Of a stretch of 64,000 nt of DNA, positions 10,135 to 19,610 are shown piece after piece; positions within the stretch are counted from its first letter, which is position 1; each line of letters opens with the position of its first letter. The translations under genes were made by a program, and so were the position numbers. The stretch comes from Vibrio sinaloensis (lineage in GTDB: Bacteria > Pseudomonadota > Gammaproteobacteria > Enterobacterales > Vibrionaceae): the NCBI RefSeq assembly GCF_023195835.1, contig NZ_CP096199.1, positions 1,116,001 through 1,180,000 of the forward strand, in the 5' to 3' direction. The notes under the pieces are model-generated. The model did not search any database and was not told where the DNA came from. It worked only from the letters and a program-made list of their open reading frames with translations.

Positions 10135-10262
10135 TAAACATGTTGAATATTTGGAGATTGTTACCGCGTTCGATTGCAGTGATAGTTTAGCCATCCAGAC
10201 ATCTTAGGTTAGTGATGAACTGGCACTGAAATGATTTATATCGATTGATAAGGACGCTCAAC

Positions 10263-12548
10263 ATGGCAACGACTACCCATATCCTCGGCTATCCGCGTAT
10301 TGGCGATAAGCGACAACTAAAATTTGCACTAGAAAAGTATTGGCGCGGTGAAATCGACCAAGCGCAATTGAAATCAGTGGGAGCGCAGTTGCGTCAAACC
10401 CATTGGCAAACCCAATCGGATGCCGGTTTAAGCTTTGTGACCGCGGGTGACTTTGCATGGTATGACCATGTATTGACCACCACCTTGCTATTGGGCCATG
10501 TCCCTAAGCGCCACCGTGATGGATTTCCTGATCTCGATACTCTATTTAAAGTCGGTCGTGGTCAGTCTCAAGCTCAGTGTGGCTGCAATGGCAACGCTGC
10601 ATCAGACATGACCAAATGGTTTAACACCAATTACCACTATATCGTGCCTGAGTTTAGTTCACAGGACACGTTCGAGGTGAGTTGGCCGCAGCTGTTTGAA
10701 GAGATCAATGAAGCTCAGCAGGCGGGCCATCAAGTGAAACCTGTACTGCTTGGCCCTCTGAGCTACCTGTATTTAGGGAAAGAGGTGGAAGAGGGCTTTG
10801 ATCGACTCACGCTTTTGCCAAGATTACTCACCGCTTATCAGGCGATTTTGGCCAAACTCGCCAAACAGGGCGTGCAATGGGTGCAAATAGATGAACCGAT
10901 CTTGGCGCTCGAACTGGAAAAACCTTGGCGCGATGCTTTCAAACTGGCTTACCAAGTGATTCGCTCCGACGTCAAAGTACTGCTCACCACTTACTTTGAT
11001 TCAGTAGAAGAGACGTTGGATAAAATCGTTGAGCTGGATGTCGATGGTCTGCATGTCGACTTATCAGCGGCGCCGAGCCAGCTTGATGCCGTTATTGCCA
11101 AGCTACCTGCACATTGGGTGTTATCTGCGGGGGTGATCAATGGCCGTAACGTATGGCGAGCTGACCTGAGTGCTCAACTGAGTCAACTGCAAAGCGCAAA
11201 ACAGGCATTGGGAGAGAGGCTCTGGTTGGCGAGTTCATGTTCTCTGCTGCACACCCCTGTCGACTTGGATTTGGAGCGCAATCTGAGTGATGAGGTGCAG
11301 AGTTGGTTTGCGTTTGCCAAGCAGAAAGTCAGTGAGATTACCTTGCTTGCTCAAGCTTTGGATGGTGACCAAGCCGCACTCGTCGAGTGTGAAAGCTACA
11401 GTGCGCCAATCAAAGCGCGCAAAGGGGCTGCTCATGTGAACAAGCCGCAGGTACAGGCGCGTCTCAACTCTATCACTCGAGCGTTTACACAGCGAAGTGC
11501 CCCTTACCCAGAGCGAGCCGCGCACCAGAGCGAAGTGCTTGGTCTACCAATATTCCCAACCACCACTATCGGCTCCTTCCCACAAACCAGCGAGATTCGC
11601 GTGCAGCGCAGCGCGTATCGCAGTGGCAAGCTCTCTTATTCAGAGTATCAGCAGGCACTCCAAGGCCACATCGCCGATGCGGTTAAACGTCAAGAAGCCC
11701 TCGATCTTGATGTGCTGGTCCATGGTGAAGCAGAGCGTAATGACATGGTGGAGTATTTTGCTGAAAACTTGACGGGGTTCCAAACAACCCAATTTGGTTG
11801 GGTGCAAAGCTATGGCTCTCGCTGCGTGAAACCGGCGATTGTGGTGGCAGATATCGAGCGAGAAAAACCAATCACTGTTGAGTGGTCGACTTACGCCCAG
11901 TCACTGACCTCAAAACAGATGAAAGGCATGCTCACTGGACCAGTGACTATTTTATGTTGGACGTTCCCGCGTGAGGACATCAGTCGCAAGGCGATCGCCA
12001 ATCAGCTGGCTTTAGCGCTGCGTGACGAAGTGGCAGATTTGCAGCAAGCAGGAATAAACATCATTCAGATTGATGAGCCGGCCATCCGCGAGGGATTACC
12101 GCTTAAGAAACGCGACCACAAAGCGTATCTAGAGTGGGCGGTCGACGCGTTTAAGATTGCTGCTGGCAGTGCCAAACCTGAGACTCAGATTCACACCCAT
12201 ATGTGTTACTCCGAGTTCAATGAGATCATTGATTCGGTCGCAGCACTGGATGCTGATGTCATCACCATTGAAACGTCCCGTTCGAATATGGAGCTGCTGA
12301 AGGCGTTCGAAGCGTTTAACTATCCCAATGAGATTGGTCCGGGTGTGTATGACATCCACTCGCCCAATATTCCAAGCAAAGAGTGGATTGAGGGGCTACT
12401 GAACAAGGCTGCAGAGAAAATTCCAGTACAGCGCCTGTGGGTGAACCCAGACTGTGGGTTGAAAACCCGAAACTGGCAAGAAACCGAAGCGTCATTAACC
12501 AACATGGTATTGGCCGCCAAAGCGCTGCGTAAAGCTTATCAAGCTTAG
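10263..12548 (+). CDS. metE: MetE, cobalamin-independent methionine synthase
   Basis: 761 residues. I chose ATG at 10263 because AAGGACGC precedes it; an in-frame TTG at 10245 lies further upstream. The enzyme transfers a methyl group from 5-methyltetrahydropteroyltri-L-glutamate to homocysteine. The N-terminal barrel ([22 protein letters not shown]) and C-terminal catalytic barrel ([43 protein letters not shown]) are both present. The zinc ligands are visible in HTHMCYSEF, the HGEAERND glutamate and NPDCGLKTR. Length is standard for the family. Regulation by MetR and MetJ is suggested by the upstream sites. Confidence 0.97.
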   Translation: MATTTHILGYPRIGDKRQLKFALEKYWRGEIDQAQLKSVGAQLRQTHWQTQSDAGLSFVTAGDFAWYDHVLTTTLLLGHVPKRHRDGFPDLDTLFKVGRGQSQAQCGCNGNAASDMTKWFNTNYHYIVPEFSSQDTFEVSWPQLFEEINEAQQAGHQVKPVLLGPLSYLYLGKEVEEGFDRLTLLPRLLTAYQAILAKLAKQGVQWVQIDEPILALELEKPWRDAFKLAYQVIRSDVKVLLTTYFDSVEETLDKIVELDVDGLHVDLSAAPSQLDAVIAKLPAHWVLSAGVINGRNVWRADLSAQLSQLQSAKQALGERLWLASSCSLLHTPVDLDLERNLSDEVQSWFAFAKQKVSEITLLAQALDGDQAALVECESYSAPIKARKGAAHVNKPQVQARLNSITRAFTQRSAPYPERAAHQSEVLGLPIFPTTTIGSFPQTSEIRVQRSAYRSGKLSYSEYQQALQGHIADAVKRQEALDLDVLVHGEAERNDMVEYFAENLTGFQTTQFGWVQSYGSRCVKPAIVVADIEREKPITVEWSTYAQSLTSKQMKGMLTGPVTILCWTFPREDISRKAIANQLALALRDEVADLQQAGINIIQIDEPAIREGLPLKKRDHKAYLEWAVDAFKIAAGSAKPETQIHTHMCYSEFNEIIDSVAALDADVITIETSRSNMELLKAFEAFNYPNEIGPGVYDIHSPNIPSKEWIEGLLNKAAEKIPVQRLWVNPDCGLKTRNWQETEASLTNMVLAAKALRKAYQA

Positions 12549-12565
12549 CGACACCCCAATACAAC

Positions 12566-12589
12566 AATGCCGACCTCTTGGTCGGCATT
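12566..12589 (+). terminator. metE rho-independent terminator
   Basis: A perfect 10-bp stem (AATGCCGACC / GGTCGGCATT) with a TCTT loop starts 18 bp after the metE stop and is followed by an A/T-rich tail. Confidence 0.8.
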
Positions 12590-12629
12590 ATTGTGAATCA
12601 GTGGCGTTGAGACAGTGGGGAAGCGCGAG

Positions 12630-13055
12630 TTAGATGCGCTCACCATTGACAGTCACATTGACGTCAATATTGCCGCGCACGGCATTCGAGTATGGGCACA
12701 CTTGATGTGCGGTGCGCACCAGCTCTAAAGCCTGAGCCTGATCGAGTTCAAGGCTGGCTGCTAGGCTTACGGTAAGAGCGAAGCCGCCTTGCTGATTAGG
12801 ACCAATCCCTACTTCCGCCGTCACTGGCGCTTGTTGTAATGCCACTTTGGCCTCACGCGCGACGTGCAAAATAGCATTGGAAAAACAAGCAGAGTAACCG
12901 GCAGCAAATAACTGCTCAGGGTTGGTCGCATTGCCAGCACCGCCCATCTCCTTTGGATAAGCAAGAGCGACATCCAGTAGTCCATCTTCTGTTTTTACTT
13001 GACCGTTGCGGCCTGCCAGTGCGGTTGCTTTGGTTGTGTAGAGTGTAGTCATCAT
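12630..13055 (-). CDS. ohr: Ohr, organic hydroperoxide resistance peroxidase
   Basis: 141 residues. Two ATG codons are adjacent (13055 and 13052) and either may be used. It belongs to the OsmC/Ohr fold, subtype Ohr: the peroxidatic cysteine is C57 (GYSACFSNA), the resolving cysteine is C120 (HQVCPYSNA), and the catalytic arginine and glutamate appear as R16 and E47. It reduces organic and fatty-acid hydroperoxides with lipoylated partners in the cytoplasm. It is divergent from its regulator ohrR, with palindromic sites between them. Confidence 0.95.
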   Translation of the reverse strand: MMTTLYTTKATALAGRNGQVKTEDGLLDVALAYPKEMGGAGNATNPEQLFAAGYSACFSNAILHVAREAKVALQQAPVTAEVGIGPNQQGGFALTVSLAASLELDQAQALELVRTAHQVCPYSNAVRGNIDVNVTVNGERI

Positions 13056-13071
13056 TGGTTCCTATTTTAGG

Positions 13072-13141
13072 TTGTGTGCAATCTAATTGTTTGCAATATT
13101 AGATCGAGTTTTAGGTTTAATGCAAGTATATTGTGCACAAT
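13072..13141. promoter_or_regulatory. ohr-ohrR intergenic operator region
   Basis: Three inverted repeats lie in the short divergent gap: TTGTGTGCAAT at 13072-13082, arms ATCTAAT/ATTAGAT around a 10-base centre at 13081-13104, and a perfect 12-bp palindrome ATTGTGCACAAT at 13130-13141. The first and last share TTGTG-N-CAAT character and are plausible OhrR sites controlling both genes. This is inferred from position and symmetry. Confidence 0.55.
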
Positions 13142-13162
13142 TTATTTTGAGAGGATGGGATC

Positions 13163-13630
13163 ATGTCTTATTGTGATGGTCGAGAAATGTCCGAGCAGCA
13201 GCAATCACTGCTGCTTGAAAATCAGGTCTGTTTTCCGCTGTACAGTGCGTCTAATGCGGTGATTCGTACTTATCGCCCATTGTTGGATAAGTTGGATCTG
13301 ACCTATTCACAATACTTGGTGATGATGGTGCTTTGGGAGTGCGACGGCGTCAGTGTCAAATCACTCGGTCAACGATTACACCTCGACTCTGGAACCCTGA
13401 CGCCACTGCTGAAACGTCTGGCATTGAAAGGCTATGTAGAAAGAGGGCGCAGCGAACAAGATGAACGGGTTAGAGTTCTTAAATTGACGCCACAAGGTAC
13501 GGCTTTAAAACAGCAGGCACTGCAAATACCGCAGCAGATGCAGTGTCAGTTTCATCTTGAGCTGGACGAGTTGATTACGCTAAAACGTTTATGTGAAAAA
13601 GTGTTGGCGTCAATAGATGTTGACGATTAG
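13163..13630 (+). CDS. ohrR: OhrR, MarR-family organic peroxide sensor repressor
   Basis: 155 residues from ATG at 13163 (GAGAGGATGG upstream); ATG at 13187 is an alternative start. It is a MarR winged-helix protein: the dimerisation N-terminus is followed by LTYSQYLVMMVLWE, the recognition region LGQRLHLDSGTLTPLLKRL and the wing RSEQDERVRVLKLT. The redox-sensing cysteine is C23 in ENQVCFPLYSASN, the position used by OhrR. Oxidation of this cysteine by organic peroxides releases DNA and derepresses ohr. Adjacency to ohr strengthens the call. It ends 12 bp before the convergent BLUF gene. Confidence 0.94.
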   Translation: MSYCDGREMSEQQQSLLLENQVCFPLYSASNAVIRTYRPLLDKLDLTYSQYLVMMVLWECDGVSVKSLGQRLHLDSGTLTPLLKRLALKGYVERGRSEQDERVRVLKLTPQGTALKQQALQIPQQMQCQFHLELDELITLKRLCEKVLASIDVDD

Positions 13631-13642
13631 CACTCGCTTTAA

Positions 13643-14065
13643 TCAGCTTACCGAAGGCAAAGTGTGCTTGAGCTGCAATAGCAGTTGGTAGGCGCTCTCA
13701 CCCGACATTTCATAAGGATTAAACTCTTTAGCCCCAGAGTATCGCAAATAGAGTGGGGCAGTGAGTGAAGAAGAGGGGCTATAGCCCATCGACCACTGGC
13801 TGAACTCACGAGCGCTGATTTCACGGTAGTCAAGCATGATGATTTTTGAGTGACGCTTGTCGTTTAAGATGCGCTGATACACAAGGTTAACATTTGTTCT
13901 TGAGCCTTCTAAACATTGCAAAAAGAAATTGCGGTCAAAGCACAGCATACCTGTGACATCTAGCGCTTGATTGTGCTCTCGAGCCGAGTAAACAATGTTT
14001 TCCACCGTGGAGAGATCAAACCCTTTCTCGATAGTGCTGGCATAGACTAGTCGGGTGAGAAACAT
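13643..14065 (-). CDS. short BLUF-domain blue-light photoreceptor
   Basis: 140 residues from ATG at 14063-14065. The protein is essentially a single BLUF domain plus a helical tail. The flavin photocycle residues are at the same numbers as in cyanobacterial PixD: Y8, N32 and Q50, with W91 and M93 in the QWSMGY loop. It should bind FAD and sense blue light in the cytoplasm. There is no attached enzymatic domain, so it must act through a partner protein. No obvious partner is adjacent; the EAL proteins about 7 kb away are a speculative candidate. Confidence 0.9.
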   Translation of the reverse strand: MFLTRLVYASTIEKGFDLSTVENIVYSAREHNQALDVTGMLCFDRNFFLQCLEGSRTNVNLVYQRILNDKRHSKIIMLDYREISAREFSQWSMGYSPSSSLTAPLYLRYSGAKEFNPYEMSGESAYQLLLQLKHTLPSVS

Positions 14066-14147
14066 GGCGGACTCCTTTTAGGGGATGGGTAAACGAACTT
14101 AATATAAAACCTAGCGCATAAAAATGTTTTAGCAATGTAGGGAGACA

Positions 14148-14717
14148 ATGATCATGATAGAAACAGCTCGGCTCCGCTTACGTCAATGGCGCGACTGTGA
14201 TCTACAGGCGTATGGGCGGATCAATGCAGATAAAAGAGTGATGCGTTATTTTCCCGCTTGTTTGTCTCAGCACGAGAGCAATCAGCAGGCACAAACCATC
14301 GCCGCTCACATAGAGCAACATGGTTGGGGTTTTTGGGCGCTCGAGCTTAAGCAAACCGGCGAGTTCATCGGTTTTGTCGGTCTTTGGCCGCAAGCGAAAG
14401 AGAGTGGACTGCCTAGAGCGCCTATGGTTGAGATTGGCTGGCGAATCGACGCCGACCACTGGGGGCAAGGCTATGCGCCTGAAGCGGCTCAAGCTGCACT
14501 GAGCTACGGGTTTAATCAGGTTGAGCTTGAGCAAATCTACTCATTTACAGCGCTAAGTAATTTACCCTCGCAGCGAGTCATGAGCAAAATCGGTATGCAG
14601 AATACTGACGAGGTGTTTGACCATCCCAAGTTGCCACAAGGCCATCCGTTACAGCGTCATTGTTTGTACTGCATTACTCGTCAGCAGTGGCAAACCGCCC
14701 CCGCGGCGGCTAGATAA
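14148..14717 (+). CDS. GNAT acetyltransferase, RimJ/RimL type
   Basis: 189 residues from ATG at 14148, with AGGGAGA upstream; a second in-frame ATG lies at 14154. The chain follows the RimJ/RimL (Acetyltransf_3) pattern: ETARLRLRQWRDCDL opening, then EIGWRIDADHWGQGYAPEAAQAAL carrying the acetyl-CoA pyrophosphate loop (GQGYAPEA), and a C-terminal NLPSQRVMSKIGM segment. It transfers an acetyl group to an amine; the substrate cannot be read from the sequence. It overlaps the convergent glycosylase gene by 8 bp. Confidence 0.85.
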   Translation: MIMIETARLRLRQWRDCDLQAYGRINADKRVMRYFPACLSQHESNQQAQTIAAHIEQHGWGFWALELKQTGEFIGFVGLWPQAKESGLPRAPMVEIGWRIDADHWGQGYAPEAAQAALSYGFNQVELEQIYSFTALSNLPSQRVMSKIGMQNTDEVFDHPKLPQGHPLQRHCLYCITRQQWQTAPAAAR

Positions 14718-15399
14718 CTCGGTTGTCTCCGGTGCTGTAGGCAATCACTTGGCTGATGTGGGTAAAGCTGCGACCACTTTGCTGCTGCCAGTCAAGAAAA
14801 GCCTTAGTTGCTGCGCTTAATGAGCGCTTGGTATCTCGGCCACCTTCAATGATCCCGCAGTGGCGCAGGTAACTCTCGACATCACCCGAGAGAATAAAGG
14901 TATCAACGCCCATTTGACGCAGGCTGTATGGCCCGGTATTGCCGCCCAAGCGTTGGCCGTGTTTTTTCAGATACAGCCACAACCCTGTGATATCTTCATT
15001 GGGCCACTGACTGATCATGGTAGCGAAAGAGCCGTGTTCTAACCTTGCCTGGTGAATCATTTGTGCGTTGGCTTGAATAGATTTTACCTTGCTGTGGTGG
15101 CGAATAATCCGTGGGTCGGAGGCTTTGGTGTCCCACTGCTCATCAGACAGCATGAGTAACGGTTCAATCTTGAAGCCAAAGAAAACCTCTTCAAATTGAG
15201 GCCACTTATTGCGCACTACTTTCCAAGAAATACCACTTTGAAACACTTTCATACTGAAGGCGGCTAACCAACGGTCATCGCCAATCTGAGCCAACTGTTC
15301 GCGTGTCAGCGGAGTCGATAGTAGTGATTCAAGCTGCGCTGTGCCGCCTTTTCGCTCGGCTGCGCGTTGGTAAATGTTGTCAAACTTTTCTTGTGTCAC
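14710..15399 (-). CDS. DNA-3-methyladenine glycosylase I-like protein lacking the zinc ligands
   Basis: 229 residues from the most upstream ATG at 15397-15399. The central part (FSMKVFQSGISWKVVRNKWPQF, then DPRIIRHHSKVKSIQANAQ) matches the helix-hairpin-helix glycosylase I fold (Tag family), which excises 3-methyladenine from DNA. It differs from classical Tag: the N-terminal Cys-Gly-Trp start and the C-terminal His/Cys zinc site are absent, and only one cysteine (RHCGIIEGG) is seen. It therefore belongs to a divergent subfamily and its base specificity is uncertain. The 3' end overlaps the acetyltransferase gene by 8 bp. Confidence 0.8.
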   Translation of the reverse strand: MTQEKFDNIYQRAAERKGGTAQLESLLSTPLTREQLAQIGDDRWLAAFSMKVFQSGISWKVVRNKWPQFEEVFFGFKIEPLLMLSDEQWDTKASDPRIIRHHSKVKSIQANAQMIHQARLEHGSFATMISQWPNEDITGLWLYLKKHGQRLGGNTGPYSLRQMGVDTFILSGDVESYLRHCGIIEGGRDTKRSLSAATKAFLDWQQQSGRSFTHISQVIAYSTGDNRVI

Positions 15400-15514
15400 G
15401 TGACGCTCTCCATTCTTGTTCTTCAGTTAACTTCGGGCAGACAGAAGTTGACCTATCAATGACACATACTAACGACTGTCGCCGGTAAAGTCTGCGAAAA
15501 ACCGGAGGATAACA

Positions 15515-15685
15515 ATGAAACGTGTTGGGTGTTTTCTCATTCTGAACTTGATGCTAACTGGCTGTCAGATTACCCGAGTTGAGGGTGAGTATCGCGACGT
15601 GGAAGTCAAATATCGCCACGGAAAAGAGTCGGGGCAAGATGGCGACTTTTGTCCACCAGGACAAGCTAAAAAGGGACGTTGTTAA
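15515..15685 (+). CDS. small lipoprotein, 56 residues
   Basis: ATG at 15515 is preceded by CGGAGGATAAC, a strong ribosome-binding site. The 56-residue product has a short lipoprotein signal (MKRVGCFLILNLMLTGC) with lipobox LTGC, so the mature chain begins at C17 and is about 40 residues. The mature part is charged (VEGEYRDVEVKYRHGKESGQ) and ends in CPPGQAKKGRC, with two cysteines that could pair. No function is recognised. A strong terminator begins 3 bp after the stop, which supports a real, independently transcribed gene. Confidence 0.82.
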   Translation: MKRVGCFLILNLMLTGCQITRVEGEYRDVEVKYRHGKESGQDGDFCPPGQAKKGRC

Positions 15686-15687
15686 TC

Positions 15688-15715
15688 AAAAGCCAGAGCA
15701 CTTGCTCTGGCTTTT
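15688..15715 (+). terminator. rho-independent terminator after small lipoprotein gene
   Basis: Perfect 12-bp stem AAAAGCCAGAGC / GCTCTGGCTTTT with a 4-base loop, T-run in the descending arm. It can also serve the convergent torZ gene that ends at 15733. Confidence 0.88.
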
Positions 15716-15732
15716 GGCTTAATTATTAATAG

Positions 15733-18180
15733 TTAACCATTCATGGGAGGAACAAATGCCGTCAGCTCTAATGCCGGTCCGGTGTACTTCTCGATGCGTA
15801 CTAACGAGGAGTTGGCAGCACAACCATTGGCGAGTCGAGAGGTCGGGATATCTAGGGTGAGGACATTGGCCCCGCCGTTTTTACATAGTCCCGTGTTGGC
15901 ATCAAGATCAGGCCAGCCACCTTCGTGAATACACACTGAGCCGGGCTTAATCCCATCAGTAACCAACGCGCCAACCAACACTTGACCGCGGTCGTTGTAC
16001 GCTCTGACGAGATCACCGGTTTTAATACCACGAGCCGCAGCATCTTGGGTGTTGATAGTAATCGGCTCGCGATTGGCAATCGCGTACTGCTCACGCAATG
16101 TGGCGTAATTAAATTGGCTATGCAGACGATGCGCTGCGTGTGCTGTCATCAGTTGCAGTTCGCCGTCTTTTGCGGTTCCTGTATATTCGGTTGGTGCCAT
16201 CCACGTTGGGTGAGGAGGGCAATCCTCAAGCTTGTAGCCCTCAATCGTGCGCGAGTAGATTTCAATTTTGCCACTCGGCGTACCAAGAGGATTCAGCACC
16301 GGATCTTTCCTAAAGTCGGCATGACGAACAAACTCAGCCGCTTTTTTGTTGAACTTCATTTCGATTAACTGGTTCTCATCCCAGAATTGACCAAATCGTG
16401 GCATACGAATTCTCGCCGCACGCGCGCCTTTTTGCGCGGCTTCATAGAACTCTTTGAGCCAATCCATCTCCTGTTTGCCCTCGGTGAACACTTCGCGTCC
16501 TCCGGGCTTGATCATTTCTGCCATATCCGCAAAGACATCGAAGTCATTGCGCGCTTCGCCTTGAGGCTCGACGACCTGTTTCATTGGCACCAGATGTTGG
16601 TTACTGTAATCACCCGTCATGGTTAGGTCGTTTCGCTCAAAAGAGGTAGTGATAGGCAAAACGATATCGGCGTGTTTGGCCGCTGCGGTCCAATAGATCT
16701 CCGATATAACAATCAGCTCCGGCTTTTGCCATGCGTTGATTAAACGGTTGGTGTCCTGATGATGGGTAAAATTGCCGCCACCCGCCCACCAAATCATTTT
16801 GATATCTGGGAAGGTGAGTTGTTTACCGTTGTGTGAGTAGGTTTTGCCTGGGTTTTCTAATGCTTCAACGATACGTGCAACAGGGAAGCTATTCACAGCG
16901 CCCGACACTGCCCAGTCGTTGCCAGCAGATGAGCCGCCACCGATCGAGGCCGAAATCGCCGGCAGTACGCCTGCGTCTCGGGTTGGGTTACCGCCATTTG
17001 AGTAGTGATAAGAGAAGCCAAAACCACCACCAGGCAAACCAATTTGGCCTAGCATCGCGGCAAGCGTAACCAGCATCCAGTGACGTTGCTCACCGTATTG
17101 CTGACGCTGCAATCCCCAGCCCGCCATCAACATGGTGCGGTTCTGACTGAAGATGTCTGCCAGCATCTCCATTTGTTTAGCCGGCACGCCAGTAATGGCT
17201 TCTGCCCATTGTGGGGTTTTCTCTACGCCGTCGCTTTTGCCAAGCAAGTAGGCTTCAAACTCAGCGTAACCTGTCGTGTATTTGTCTAGGAAGGCTTGAT
17301 CGTGCTTGCCGCTTTTCACTAATGCGTGGGCAATACCCATCATCAGTGCGACATCAGTCATTGGGTGAGGGGCTATCCACTGGATCTTGTCTTCAAAAAA
17401 ATCAATGGTTTCTGAGCGCATTGGGTCGATGGCAATGACGGTCTTACCCGATTTTTTCAATTGATGGAAAAACTCAAGACCAGAACAGTCGGTTGAGCTC
17501 CAAGCGATTTTGAGGGTGTTGAGTGGATTCATTCCCCATAGGACGACAACGTCTGAGCTCTCAAGCACAACCGGATGGGTCGTTTGCTGCTCATAGACTT
17601 CTATTGAACCCATGACGTGAGGCAGAATAACCTGCGCGGCGCCAGTGGAGTAATCTCCTAAGTGGCCAGAGTAGCCTCCCGCCATGCTCATATAGCGCTG
17701 CAATAAGGTTTGTGCTTTATGCAGCACACCACTAGAGCGCCAGCCGTATGAGCCGGCAAATACAGACTCCGCGCCATACTCAGAACGAATTCGCATATGC
17801 TGTTCGTGGATCAATTTGTAGGCATCATCCCATGAAACGCGAACGTACTCATCACGGCCACGAACACCACTTGGCTTGCTTGGATTGGATAAGAAACCTT
17901 TGCGCACCATAGGGTACTTAATACGCGCTTTGGTATAAACTTGATCTGGGCCGGTGGATTGAAGGCTGTTTTCTACCGTTTGGGCTAATGCGTTGGTACT
18001 GGCAACCAGTTTGCCATCCTTTACCTCACAAAGCAGTGGCCCCATTCGACCAGCCGTGAGCACACCAGAACCTCGTTTGTTAGACGCAGCGGCACTTAAC
18101 GGGGTGAGAGAAGTGATGGCCACCGCACCGGCCGCCATCCCCGTACCTTTGAGGAACCCTCGACGTGTAATCTCAGTCAT
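15733..18180 (-). CDS. torZ: periplasmic molybdopterin TMAO/S-oxide reductase (TorZ/TorA type)
   Basis: 815 residues from ATG at 18178-18180. A twin-arginine signal ([18 protein letters not shown], residues 5-22) directs the folded enzyme to the periplasm. The body is a DMSO-reductase-family molybdo-bis-MGD enzyme with no N-terminal Fe-S cysteines; the SYGWRSSG segment carries the serine expected to ligate molybdenum. It should reduce trimethylamine N-oxide or related N- or S-oxides in anaerobic respiration. Length (815) and a 367-residue cytochrome partner resemble E. coli TorZ/TorY more than TorA/TorC, but A and Z cannot be separated with certainty by eye. It follows the cytochrome gene by 19 bp, so both share an operon. 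Confidence 0.85.
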   Translation of the reverse strand: MTEITRRGFLKGTGMAAGAVAITSLTPLSAAASNKRGSGVLTAGRMGPLLCEVKDGKLVASTNALAQTVENSLQSTGPDQVYTKARIKYPMVRKGFLSNPSKPSGVRGRDEYVRVSWDDAYKLIHEQHMRIRSEYGAESVFAGSYGWRSSGVLHKAQTLLQRYMSMAGGYSGHLGDYSTGAAQVILPHVMGSIEVYEQQTTHPVVLESSDVVVLWGMNPLNTLKIAWSSTDCSGLEFFHQLKKSGKTVIAIDPMRSETIDFFEDKIQWIAPHPMTDVALMMGIAHALVKSGKHDQAFLDKYTTGYAEFEAYLLGKSDGVEKTPQWAEAITGVPAKQMEMLADIFSQNRTMLMAGWGLQRQQYGEQRHWMLVTLAAMLGQIGLPGGGFGFSYHYSNGGNPTRDAGVLPAISASIGGGSSAGNDWAVSGAVNSFPVARIVEALENPGKTYSHNGKQLTFPDIKMIWWAGGGNFTHHQDTNRLINAWQKPELIVISEIYWTAAAKHADIVLPITTSFERNDLTMTGDYSNQHLVPMKQVVEPQGEARNDFDVFADMAEMIKPGGREVFTEGKQEMDWLKEFYEAAQKGARAARIRMPRFGQFWDENQLIEMKFNKKAAEFVRHADFRKDPVLNPLGTPSGKIEIYSRTIEGYKLEDCPPHPTWMAPTEYTGTAKDGELQLMTAHAAHRLHSQFNYATLREQYAIANREPITINTQDAAARGIKTGDLVRAYNDRGQVLVGALVTDGIKPGSVCIHEGGWPDLDANTGLCKNGGANVLTLDIPTSRLANGCAANSSLVRIEKYTGPALELTAFVPPMNG

Positions 18181-18199
18181 AATCGTATCCTTTTGTTTC

Positions 18200-19303
18200 T
18201 TAGTGTCCTACCACGTCTTTGGCATGGTATTGGAAGAATTTAGTCAAAACTTCAAGGTCATAATCTGATATGTCAGTGCGTTCACCCATGCCTTTCGCCA
18301 CCGGTCCCCAAGCATTGACGGTAAAGTGACCGGCAGGGATTTTGGCGTGACAAGTAGAGCAGTAAACGGTATCGAGTTGCTCGGCATACGCCCACAGTGG
18401 TTGCTGTTGATCGAGCACAGGGGCGGTGATTTCGCCAATCAATGAGGCAGAGCGCCATTCATTGCCGTATTCATCCATTTTGTACTCTCCAACCTCTAAC
18501 TGGCTTTGGCCTTGTTCGCTTAAAGTGGCAATAATTGCGCGTTGGCCTTCACCAAAATAGAGTACCTGTTCGGCGCCCTTCATTTGATAACCGGATAGGC
18601 GCACCGTACGCGAGTCGGGAGCTGCTTCTATAACGGTGAGCTCAGTGGTCGGACTGATGGTCGCTAAGTCTTCAAGTTCGGTATAGTCGACCGAATATAC
18701 GCGCTTGGCGTTAGCCGCCGTCTGCTGCGTAAACGCCATCAAGTTGTCAAACGCTTTACTGTCCATTTCTGGCTCTGGCGCGAAATGCGCCACGCCTTTG
18801 TGGCAGTCGATGCAGGTTTGATTGTTATCCTGGCCGTATTGGTGCATTTTTACCGCATCTTCAGACTGTTCATAGCTATCCATTGCCTCAAAGGTATGAC
18901 AAGAGCGACATGTTGCGGAGTCGTTGGCTCTAAGCTGAGCCCAAACCGTTTCAGCCATCGCCATCCGGTGCTGCTCATACTTCTCTTCGGTGTCTATTTT
19001 GCCGCTGATAAACTCATGGTAGATGTCTTTGCTGGCGCGAACTTTAGTCACCACATAGCCGATAGGATCGTTCGGAATATGGCAGTCTGAACACTCGGCA
19101 CGTATGCCTTTGGCGTTACTAAAATGCAGTGAGCCTTGGTATTCTTCGTAGGGGATTTGCATTGTATGGCAAGAGAGACAAAACTCGGTACTTGAGGTGT
19201 AGTGCATCACCGCAGCAGTACCACCTAGGGTTAGCCATCCAATAGCGATTCCGATGACCGCGATAAGCGCGATATAACGTTTCTTTATTGACATAATTTG
19301 CAT
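18200..19303 (-). CDS. torY: pentaheme c-type cytochrome (TorY/TorC, NapC/NirT family)
   Basis: 367 residues. ATG at 19303 has GGGG just upstream; ATG at 19294 is an alternative. One N-terminal membrane anchor (about residues 9-32) is followed by a NapC/NirT tetraheme domain and a C-terminal monoheme domain. Five CxxCH motifs are visible: CLSCH (42-46), CSDCH, CRSCH, CIDCH and CSTCH. It would take electrons from menaquinol and pass them to the periplasmic reductase encoded next. Five hemes and the length fit TorY/TorC rather than NapC (four hemes). Confidence 0.88.
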   Translation of the reverse strand: MQIMSIKKRYIALIAVIGIAIGWLTLGGTAAVMHYTSSTEFCLSCHTMQIPYEEYQGSLHFSNAKGIRAECSDCHIPNDPIGYVVTKVRASKDIYHEFISGKIDTEEKYEQHRMAMAETVWAQLRANDSATCRSCHTFEAMDSYEQSEDAVKMHQYGQDNNQTCIDCHKGVAHFAPEPEMDSKAFDNLMAFTQQTAANAKRVYSVDYTELEDLATISPTTELTVIEAAPDSRTVRLSGYQMKGAEQVLYFGEGQRAIIATLSEQGQSQLEVGEYKMDEYGNEWRSASLIGEITAPVLDQQQPLWAYAEQLDTVYCSTCHAKIPAGHFTVNAWGPVAKGMGERTDISDYDLEVLTKFFQYHAKDVVGH

Positions 19304-19338
19304 TAGCCCCAGATTGTTTTAACTACTGTGTCGCAATT

Positions 19339-19354
19339 TACTCCTTTAGTGGTA
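19339..19354. promoter_or_regulatory. possible NarP/NarL 7-2-7 site upstream of torY
   Basis: TACTCCT-TT-AGTGGTA matches the TACYYMT-N2-AKRRGTA consensus with one mismatch, 36-51 bp upstream of the torY start. Nitrate control of an alternative electron-acceptor operon would be sensible, but the site may lie downstream of the promoter and could be chance. Confidence 0.35.
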
Positions 19355-19557
19355 GTTAATAGTTGATCTCTCTCATAACCATAAACTTCGTATGGCTAAA
19401 GTGGTACAGATTGAGTGACTGATCGTTTTTTGTGCGATTTTGGCATTCTGTTGCAATGATTTATTCAAGTTTTTGTGATTAAAATCTGGTTTTATTGCGG
19501 GTTTTGAGTTGTAGAGGCAATAGTAAGGAAGTGGCTGATCTTATTGATTAATTTTCA

Positions 19558-19598
19558 TTTAGCCCCTGTACAACCAGAGTGGGAGTACAGGGGCTAAA
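19558..19598 (-). terminator. terminator downstream of lipocalin gene
   Basis: A 14-bp perfect stem (TTTAGCCCCTGTAC / GTACAGGGGCTAAA) with a 13-base loop follows the lipocalin stop on the minus strand. The tail is A-rich rather than a clean T-run. Confidence 0.65.
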
Positions 19599-19610
19599 TG
19601 CCTGGGTGAA

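Larger units (their letters stand above)
19304..19610. other. torY upstream region
   Basis: 307 bp without a gene. It contains a possible NarP/NarL-type inverted heptamer pair at 19339-19354 (TACTCCT-N2-AGTGGTA) and the lipocalin terminator at 19558-19598. I could not identify a convincing TorR box or FNR site. Confidence 0.6.

Noticed and set aside
10087-10262. Cobalamin riboswitch upstream of metE
   Set aside because: Some bacteria have one at metE, but I see no B12-box-like sequence or room for the full structure in this gap; MetJ/MetR sites explain control.
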